From Gentiana macrophylla (taxonomy: Eukaryota > Streptophyta > Magnoliopsida > Gentianales > Gentianaceae), in the NCBI GenBank assembly GCA_026214975.1, contig JAOBSW010000628.1:53047-117046 (forward strand): DNA of 64,000 nucleotides, given 5' to 3'. Position numbers and translations under genes: made by a program. The notes under the pieces were generated by a model, which saw only the letters and a program-made list of their open reading frames with translations, was not told the origin of the DNA and did no database searches. Shown in pieces: positions 56,893 through 64,000 of this stretch (its first letter is position 1; each line of letters starts with the position of its first letter).

Positions 56893-58330
56893 TGACTGAT
56901 TCGAGGGCGTAATACGAAGATTCTTGCACGCATAAAAGCGACCAATATCATCGAGTTCATCTCTCGTGTGATTGTAATCGGTGAGTAACGGATCAACAAG
57001 CTCGTTTATTCTCATTCTTCTTCATCAACGGATTTGCCTAGCACGTAATGAACAAGAATTCAGACAAGGTTGATAACCGTTTAATTTGTTACATGCAGAT
57101 TCGCAGCTTTCGGAAAAAAAGATGATTAATTGGGAAAACAAAGAGAGCATACCCACATAACGAGGCTTTTTTGCGTATAATCTAAGGCACGACGTCCGGT
57201 AATAAGCTCAAGAAGCAGGACTCTAAAAGCAAAAATATCGGTTTTTTCATCAGCTATGCCATGCAATAAGAATTCAGGGGCAAGATATCTGTATATCAAC
57301 ATTGAAAAACTAATCTTTACTCAAATTGTTATGCAGAAAAGAAAAAAATAAAATCGGTTCTTTAAATTTGCAAACCCGAATGTGCCTTGAATTTTAACAC
57401 AATCGAGGTGAGTCCATTGTTCTGGTAGCCATTTTGCAAGCCCAAAATCACAAACTGAACCAAAAGCAGTTTATGCAAGTAAATCAAAGGTCTAAAAGTT
57501 AATTAATAAAGCCAAATAATTACGATACCTGAGGCTCGAAGTCTTTTGTAAGAAGTATATTAGCAGCCTTAATATCTCTATGGATAATCCTCCTTTGACA
57601 ACCTTCATGAAGATACAACAACCCTTTTGCAATCCCTAATGCAATTTGATACCGAATATTCCAATCGAGTTTCTCTTTTGAACCTATAAAAGGTAATTTA
57701 AACGCCAAAACATATGTTATACAACAGTTATATTTTATAAGAAAGTCAATCAAATTAATGAGACAAAACCGCGTTAAAGTAAGCAATGAACTAACTTTGA
57801 AGCAAAGAAGCCAGACTTCCATTTGGAGACAGTTCAAGAACGAGGTATAATCCGCCTTCAACCCCCATAACCGATCAATTTAGTTTGTATCGGGATGGTT
57901 AAAGTGAGCCATGATTCCAAGCTCGGTAAGTAAATCACGGATTCGGTCCTCGTTTGGATTTGCGTGTAAGTCTCTTGATTGCAAAGATATCCGCCTGTTC
58001 TTAAACATCCTTTGTAAACTTCAAAGATAACCACCCTTTCCAATTATATTATCTACGCTGCGTTAAACACGACATTATAATACGAATATTACTCGAAAAA
58101 GCTTGGACTATTCGTAAAAATGCAGAAATTTAATGACTCGACCTTTACAAAAGTTCTTGGTAGCGATTTGGAGTTCAGAGAGAGCAAAATTCTTCCACCG
58201 AGGCTTTAAATAGTTGAAATCGATTCCATAATCGGAATCAATCCGGAAGAAACGTCTTTTCTCATGCTCTTCATTGAATCTTGTAGATAAATGGAGGACA
58301 TCGATACCAATATACTAATTATGGATTCAA
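56893..58330 (-). pseudogene. RLCK class VI receptor-like cytosolic kinase (RBK1/RBK2-like), broken
   Basis: Minus-strand exon pieces match RLCK VI Ser/Thr kinases, cytosolic kinases that bind Rop GTPases. Seen in order: WKNFALSELQIATKNF (about 58190-58145); GKGGY...VYKGCLR and the ATP-binding AIKRLTR (58045-57930, across frame changes); [17 protein letters not shown] (57850-57790); the catalytic loop [13 protein letters not shown] (57590-57550); DFGLAKWLPEQWTH (57455-57410); APEFLLHGIADEKTD (57280-57235) with the following LITGRRALDYTQKSL; and ELVDPLLTDYN (about 57000-56960). Introns with GT/AG lie between them. The N-terminus and final C-terminus are not found. Several single-base indels break exon reading. 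It lies inside a probable Helitron, so capture is plausible; an ordinary gene with sequencing errors is the alternative. Confidence 0.82.
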
Positions 58331-59558
58331 TCTAGTCATCAAAAGTGGCTCACGGTAAAAACCATCAAAACCAACACTCACTCAAATCCCACCAAAAAAG
58401 AACTCGATCTTCAAAATGTAAAACTCAAAAAATAATGCAAGAAAATGAGTTTGTGAGTAATTAAAAAGCGGAGTTAAGAGAAAGCGAGCAAAAGAAGCGG
58501 TTTGGGATTTTTAAATGTTCGCGCTTCCATTCATCTCTTCTAGTGTTGTGGTAGATGGCATCATTGGGCCACTTTGCCTCAGCAAGATTCAAAATCATAG
58601 GGTAAAAGCCCTCATTTCAATTAGAAAGAACCGATAAAGGCACAAGAAAAGCGATTATGAGAATACCAACACGTGTACACACGAGAATCAGTAACGATTT
58701 ACACAAGATTTTCTTCATATGGCGAGCACGTGGGCAAAAGCTTCTGAAATCCTTATTCCGGCTTCACTGGTTCGAAAAACCTAAAACAGACAAATGACAA
58801 AATTAGGCAGAATCCATTCAAGTCAGAAAAATAACTGCATAGATATCAACATAATAAGCAAAGGTACAACCTTGATTTATGGATTGACTACGAATCTAGA
58901 GAATTGAAGATCAATAGCTTTGATTTAAGCATATGCTGAAAGATACCCATCCAAAGATAGCACCTTTCACACTCGCACTTTCTGCAAAAAAACATTTAGG
59001 CACAAAATCAAGATAGATTCTGAATCGAATCAGCAATAAGTGATCACATATTAACATTAAAGGAGAGATATGACCTTTTCGATGATTTGAAGCCTTCACA
59101 GTGAGTATCCTGCATTTGTTCGAGAAAATGAAGGAGTAAATGCTTCGAACCATCAAGATTCGCAGTAAAGGTGCAAGCTTTCACCTTGAAGCCTTCCTAA
59201 AAACAAATTCATCACATGGTTGCTTCTAAGGAAGAAAATTTCCGGAGTCAAGCTTTCCTGAAATGATCTTGGTCACATGGTGGCCTGTTTCAACCGAAAA
59301 TCGTGGCCGGAGATCATTCGAATCACATAAGGCATGTGACTGAGACGATTAGAGAAGAGAGACGGTTTCACAGAAATCCGGGCCAGCTCTACCACGTATA
59401 AGCAGGAGAGTAGAAGATGTCGAAGTGAGGGCGGTGACAAAATAAGTGAGTGGAAAGTTAAACGTGGAGGGTGGGCGTTGGAGAAGAAAGGCGGCAATGC
59501 GTTGTCTTCGTCGTTCGTCGTCCCGCAGGTTTGAAGAATTATAGGTAAGAACAAGGTT
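58331..59558. other. Upstream side of the kinase gene, no clear gene
   Basis: Would hold the kinase 5' exon, leader and promoter on the minus strand. Frames at 58911-59156 and 59273-59554 (minus) are unrecognised. No TE end is placed besides the possible Helitron 5' boundary at 59560. Confidence 0.45.
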
Positions 59559-59560
59559 GA

Positions 59561-60426
59561 TATATATTCATTTGTCTTTCTACCCTTTATGTAAAGGGTT
59601 CTTTATCCCCTACTGTTACTTCAGGTAGTATATCCCTTGATTTTTTTTTTTATAAAATTTATTTATTACGTGCTAGTTAGCATTAAATTACTTTTGCCAC
59701 ATCACATGTTAAGAAATGTCATCGAGGCTAATTTTGATATAAACAACCCAAATATATATATAATAAAAATGATTAGCAGAGCAGGTGTTGTACCAAAAAC
59801 AAGTTGGGAATAGGAATGGCTGGCCTCCTGATGGAATAAAAAGGGGACGGCTACAGCCGCAGCTTCGTGAAGAAAATTAATAAGAGCTAGCGTCGAAAAA
59901 AATATTTCCCCGTGGAGCGACGGGCGATGGGTTTGAATCGGTAGCTCCGTTTTGAGGAGAATCTTGTAGGGGATGCGGTGGCGGGAGAGGTGGAACATTC
60001 TCTTAGTTGTGATCATCAGATTTGGATAGCAACGATCCTCTTAAGTATTTGAGGAAAATATTCTCTCAAGATCTGAATAATCAACCACATACCACCAAAA
60101 TATGAAAATGATTTAATTTAGATTTTTTTAAACTACGCTCGTTTCTTTGATAATATTTAAAAGCATTGTATTTGAGAATACTTAAGAGTATCCTTTCTCG
60201 ATGTTAATGTTACAATTATTTAATGTTTATTTTATGAATAACCTTTTTTTTTTCAACAATCAAACCATCGATCTGAATATATAATTGCACTACAAGCAAA
60301 AGAGCATATTGTCTCAGATTTTTAGCCGCGCTAAGTAAAATTATACAAAAACCGTTTCTGAAAAAGAAAAAAAAAAAAAAAACCATATAAATTAAAATAC
60401 CATATCTCTTATCTCTTCTCTCTATC
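59561..60426. other. Intergenic, no gene seen
   Basis: AT-rich. Around 60028 the phrase GCAACGATCCTCTTAAGTAT is similar to one arm of the inverted repeat at 49191-49370. A minus-strand frame at 59702-60016 is not recognised. Confidence 0.5.
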
Positions 60427-60429
60427 TTA

Positions 60430-60875
60430 GAGTATCTTCAATGGGAGCTTTTTTTTTTTTGCTAAAGCTTTATGAATAGGTTCATACCATTGGAAACTTA
60501 GGTATTTGACAAAGCTTTTATCAAAACTTTAACTTCTTATTTGGTTAGTAAACCGCCAAATTGGATATATATATATATATATTTTAATGCAACACGTACT
60601 TGCTTTATCAATTTTTTTTTTTATACTTTTAAACTAACTGTTTCCATATATGATTGGTACTTATTTTTTCATTTTTTAATTCCAAACTAGCTGAACACCT
60701 TTCAATGTCTTTGTTTGTTTTTCTTTTCCTTTAATGATGTAAAAGGTTTATAAAATGATGATGTTGTGGTGTGTAAAGTTTTATGATTGTGAAGAAAAGG
60801 TTTATGGAAAAAAGGTTTATAAGTTGGATGACGCAAGCGCGATTATAAGCGAGGGTTTATATTTGGAGATCTTTC
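60430..60875. mobile_element. PIF/Harbinger-like MITE, copy B1
   Basis: 446 bp with ends GAGTATCTTCAATGG and TTTGGAGATCTTTC (inverted, imperfect), flanked by TTA (60427-60429 and 60876-60878). The interior shares AAAGGTTTATAAAATGATGA with copy B2. A TA run lies at about 60569-60582. Confidence 0.7.
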
Positions 60876-60985
60876 TTATAGAAAGGAAGGGTTTTAAAAC
60901 CCTCCTTCCACGTGGCCAAACAAATACACAGAAGAACAAAAGTTGGTTTATCTATCTGTTGCCACGTATTTTTTTCCTATGTTTA

Positions 60986-61709
60986 GAGGATCTCCAACAG
61001 ACGCTTTTTTATTTTACATAAAGCTTTATGTAAAGCTTTTTATTATTGGAGGAAGGCTGAGTGTACAAAGCTTTATGTAAAAGCTTCTACTGCACAAACC
61101 TGTTGAAAAGGTGCCACATCAGATTTTTTCTTTCTGTACTTTTCTCCCTTTCAGTCGTCCACTACTTTTCTCCATTGGAACACTCAATAAAAAATATTAT
61201 TAAATTACTCTCTCTTTTGTTTTTTGAAAAAAAAAAAAAAAAACACAATTTGAACGTTATCTTCATAGACGTTGGATGCATCAATATTTTTTATTTTATT
61301 TTTTTGAAAATATTGCATCAATATTTAAAATCAGTAATCAGTGATACATAACAAATAAAAAATGTTCTCCGGAAAAATATGAGTATATTTTATTTAATCC
61401 ACACAAAACATAATTTGATAATAAACGTAATCTTTTTTAATGGAATGTAATTTTGTATAATTATTTGTATAGTTTAATAAAAAAAAAATTAAATCAATTT
61501 TATGAAATAATAAAATATTTGTGAAGTGGGTCCATGTTAAAAGGTTTTTATAAAGTTATAAAAGGTTTATGAAAAGGTTTATAAGATGATGACGTGACAG
61601 TGTGAAAAGGTTTATGATTATGAAGAAAAAATTTATAGAGAAAAGGTTTATAAAATGATGATGTGGCAAAGTGATGGAGCTTCTAATAGCTCCATGGTCG
61701 GAGATGCTC
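60986..61709. mobile_element. PIF/Harbinger-like MITE, copy B2
   Basis: 724 bp with ends GAGGATCTCCAACAG and GGTCGGAGATGCTC, flanked by TTA (60983-60985 and 61710-61712). It contains two copies of AAAGGTTTATAAxATGATGA near 61572 and 61640, suggesting internal duplication or a nested insertion. Confidence 0.7.
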
Positions 61710-61961
61710 TTACTGTTCATCGTCCTCCTCAGCCCAGTCCGGTAGAGCAAAAAAAAATCAAATTTTTCGGTAATGACCAGCCCAATTCCAGATTTCCTTC
61801 CTACGTATATAGGATGATATAAAACCCTAACATCAATACATTCCATGCTGCAGCCGTCGTCGTGGATGAGTCATGAGTGGATAGGACCGAAAGTTGCAAC
61901 CTCTGGTAGGGAATCATTCAACTGAACTAAAGTTCCTGCTTTTCAGATCCAGGTTTCTTCG

Positions 61962-62580
61962 ATGCCTTCTCCATTTTTTATTATACTTTATGCTTTGAGG
62001 TATCTATATGAATTGGGCAGTGAAAAAACTGGGTATGGATTGGCATCAGAGCTAAAACGTGCTGGGGTTTGGGTTAAAGACTGTTGAGGATAAGCCACAA
62101 GCCGCTTATTGGGCAGTGAAAAAATAAATGCAGCATTCAATGAGTAGAGGGATAGACTGGTTGTTCTTGGTTTCTGATGTTTCAGATTTCTTGGAGATGT
62201 TGAGGAGAGCTAGGGAGGCGAATATAGGAACAGTGGTGGTGGGGGATTGGGATAGGGTGTTAGGGAGAGAGGCGGATTTGGGGGTTCCGTGGGCTGGCGT
62301 GGAACATGGGAATATAAAGGAAGAGGATTTGTTGCCTAAGGTAAGGAAAAACAGAGAATTTGATGACGGGGATGAGAATATGCATCATAGTAGCATATTT
62401 GATGATGAAGTGGGGAGAAATGAATATGATGAAGTAAGATTGTCAGCATTTTCTGAAGGGGAGGATGAAGAGTACTGGCTAGATGTTGAGGATTCTGAGT
62501 TGGATTCTTTATTAGATGACCAAGAAGGGAGGATGAATTTTACTTCTTTTGAGATTGTCTCCGACTGTCTATGTTTGTAA
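61962..62580 (+). pseudogene. NYN-domain protein (putative endoribonuclease family), broken
   Basis: ATG at 61962, just after a possible acceptor TTTTCAG. The frame reads LYELGSEKTGYGLASELKRA, a conserved stretch of plant NYN-domain proteins. It breaks near 62075 (an extra A before GACTGTTGAGG) and near 62125 (extra bases in the A run). It resumes with MQHSMSRGIDWLFLVSDVSD, where NYN nucleases have conserved acidic residues, then TVVVGDWDR. An acidic C-terminal region (SEGEDEEYW; DSELDSLLDDQEG) runs to TAA at 62578. NYN proteins are PIN-like predicted RNases; this plant group is uncharacterised. Both breaks are in or next to A runs. It seems to lack upstream exons, so a gene fragment is likely. 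Confidence 0.75.
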
Positions 62581-63252
62581 ATGGTTGAACAGAGCTTTTA
62601 GTTTTGGGCACAGTGGATGAAAGTTTCTGGATGTAATGAATGAACTGACTGCAAGAATTTAGTTTGCCTGTGACATGTGATTATCTACTGCTACGTGGGA
62701 AGGAACTCTACTGTAATGGACAATAAGGATTTGAAGACAGATGCCGTTTGAATTTGATATAAATATTGATATACGTGTAACGTGTTTATGCCTGGGGTAA
62801 GAAACATTGACTTAGCCCTATGCTTAAGCAGTCCTGCATTTTATCTCAATCAAGATTAGTGGAGCTTGCTTATTCAATTGCATGGTTCTTGTGGGAATAT
62901 TTGATGGATCCAGGATCTTATTGTTTTTGACTTCTCTGATGTGAACACAGTGATACCCCAGAATCTTCAAAGGGTAAAGTCGCTTGTTCTAGCCTTTTTG
63001 CCGTGTATTTTTCTTATTCTACATTACTTGTGCTTCAATGGAGTAGAATCTAGCAGGTGATCCCCTTTTAAGATATCATTAATGTCTATGTCTTCCTGCC
63101 TTGGCTATATAAGGTATGTTCTATGTAGAATGCCGACCTGCCTTGGCTAAATAACTTGAGGATCTAATTGATCCAAACTCAAAAAGAACAAAGAAAGAGA
63201 CACAAAAAATTATGTATGTACTCTCTGTTATGTTCTAACTGTTTTGTTGCAG
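62581..63252. other. Between the NYN and methyltransferase pieces, no feature seen
   Basis: About 670 bp without a recognised ORF or TE end. CTGCCTTGGCTATATAAGGT and CTGCCTTGGCTAAATAACTT (63095 and 63140) form a short direct repeat. Confidence 0.5.
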
Positions 63253-63279
63253 ATATGCTGGCTATGGCAGAAGGTAAGT

Positions 63280-64000
63280 TCTACGGATGATAAAGTGCAG
63301 TTTGCCCTAGAACGTGGCATCTCTTCTATTTTGGGAATCATTTCACCACAGAGGCTTCCTTTCCCTTCAAATTCGTTCGATATGGCATACTGCTCTAGAT
63401 GCCTTATCCCCTGGACTGAATTCGGTAATTCTACTTAAGCTGGTGGCCTTTTTATTTGGAATAATCAGGCCTTTTTAGGTAATCAGGTTGTTTTTTCTTA
63501 GCTCATAGTTATTTCATTGTGCACAGGTGGAATATATCTTCTTGAAGTACACCGTATACTTCGTCCTGGAGGTTTCTGGATCCTTTCAGGCCCACCAGTA
63601 AACTACGAAAACCGATGGAAAGGATGGAATACAACTATTGAAGAGCAGAAATCAGACTTTGATCATTTGAAAGACTTGCTTACTTCCATGTGTTTTAAGT
63701 TTTACAAACAAAAGGATGGCATCGCCGTGTGGCAGAAAGCCACTGACGACAGTTGTTACAAGAAGCTTGATGCTCCAGACATTTACCCGACAAAGTGTGA
63801 TGATGGTACTGAGCCTGACTCGGCATGGTACGTCCCACTGAGGCCATGTGTTGTTGTTCCTGACCCTAAGTGTAAGAAGTTAGGGCTCAAATCCGTTCCC
63901 AAATGGCCTGATAGGCTACATGTCCCTCCAGAGCGTGTTTCTGATGTCCGTGGTGGCAGTGATGGTGCTTTAAAACATGATGATAGTAAATGAAAGACAA
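63280..64000 (+). pseudogene. PMT-type (DUF248) methyltransferase fragment, PMT21/ERD3-like, continues past window
   Basis: Two exon pieces of a plant probable methyltransferase, a Golgi membrane protein family with a lumenal SAM-dependent methyltransferase domain thought to act in pectin methylation. The first exon piece (about 63280-63424) reads VQFALERGISSILGIISPQR and FDMAYCSRCLIPWTEF, with a donor G|GTAATT. After an intron (63425-63526) the second exon reads GGIYLLEVHRILRPGGFWIL, GPPVNYENRWKGWNTTIEEQ and onwards to HDDSK. There TGA appears where the family has Trp-Lys. A single lost G in TGGAAA would explain it, so the stop may be artefactual. N-terminal exons are not present upstream. 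The window ends inside the gene. Confidence 0.82.

Larger units (their letters stand above)
55061..59560 (-). mobile_element. Candidate Helitron, minus strand, carrying a kinase gene
   Basis: The left end is a clear Helitron 3' terminus read on the minus strand: CTAG (55061-55064) next to a TA run, eight bases, then a hairpin ACCGTGC/GCACGGT (55073-55089). The right (5') boundary is a proposal. GA at 59559-59560 followed by TATATAT would give a minus-strand start TCAACC after an A/T in TA-rich DNA. A second candidate lies at 60568 (TCCAATTTGG). No Rep/helicase is seen. The span includes an RLCK VI kinase gene that would be captured or hitch-hiking host sequence. Confidence 0.5.

Overview
This is plant nuclear DNA, most likely from a eudicot. 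It is AT-rich and mostly made of transposable elements (TEs): two Ty1/copia retrotransposons, one 14.4-kb Athila-type Ty3/gypsy retrotransposon, Helitrons, a CACTA element, hAT, Stowaway and Harbinger-like MITEs, a SINE and LINE remnants. The few host genes are plant families: a clade-II-like glutamate receptor-like channel (GLR), an RLCK class VI kinase, a NYN-domain protein and a PMT-type (DUF248) methyltransferase. I see no bacterial or organellar genes.

Layout. 1-4842: AT-rich DNA with a TA microsatellite, a 424-bp duplication and a G-rich minisatellite, ending in a clear Helitron 3' terminus. 5050-5870: a decayed LINE-type RNase H region split by a hAT MITE. 5946-10373: a very young copia element with 171-bp LTRs and an ATAAG target duplication. 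11191-11502: a fold-back MITE. 12012-26447: an Athila-type element with LTRs of about 1.5 kb, a CAAAT target duplication, gag, protease, RT, RNase H, integrase and an extra 3' ORF; it split one copy of a 110-bp tandem duplication. 29945-34733: a second copia element on the minus strand with identical 179-bp LTRs. 34739-40500: gene-poor repeats. 40540-44447: a Helitron with both ends visible, containing a 2.1-kb CACTA element (42170-44249) that carries two tRNA-like modules. 44487-54798: a five-exon GLR gene whose 5.7-kb first intron is full of short TEs. 55061-about 59560: a second Helitron, on the minus strand, that appears to carry an RLCK VI kinase gene. 60430-61709: Harbinger-like MITEs. 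61962-64000: broken NYN-domain and methyltransferase gene pieces running off the window.

Two things stand out. First, the GLR gene lies between two related Helitron 3' ends that both point towards it. The upstream one ends only about 40 bp before the GLR start codon, so any promoter must lie in Helitron or CACTA sequence. Second, nearly every conserved coding region (GLR exon 2, the kinase, NYN, the methyltransferase, gypsy gag-pol) is broken by 1-2 base indels, often in short homopolymers, while flanking protein similarity and splice sites are intact. The two gypsy LTRs also differ largely by indels. This is better explained by consensus error in the assembly than by independent decay of each locus, so the word pseudogene below is provisional for the host genes.

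I found no wholly new gene system. The most unusual structures are the nested Helitron/CACTA/tRNA-like composite, the Helitron-bracketed GLR gene, and the palindromic GGACGNNCGTCC motif clusters in the Athila element.
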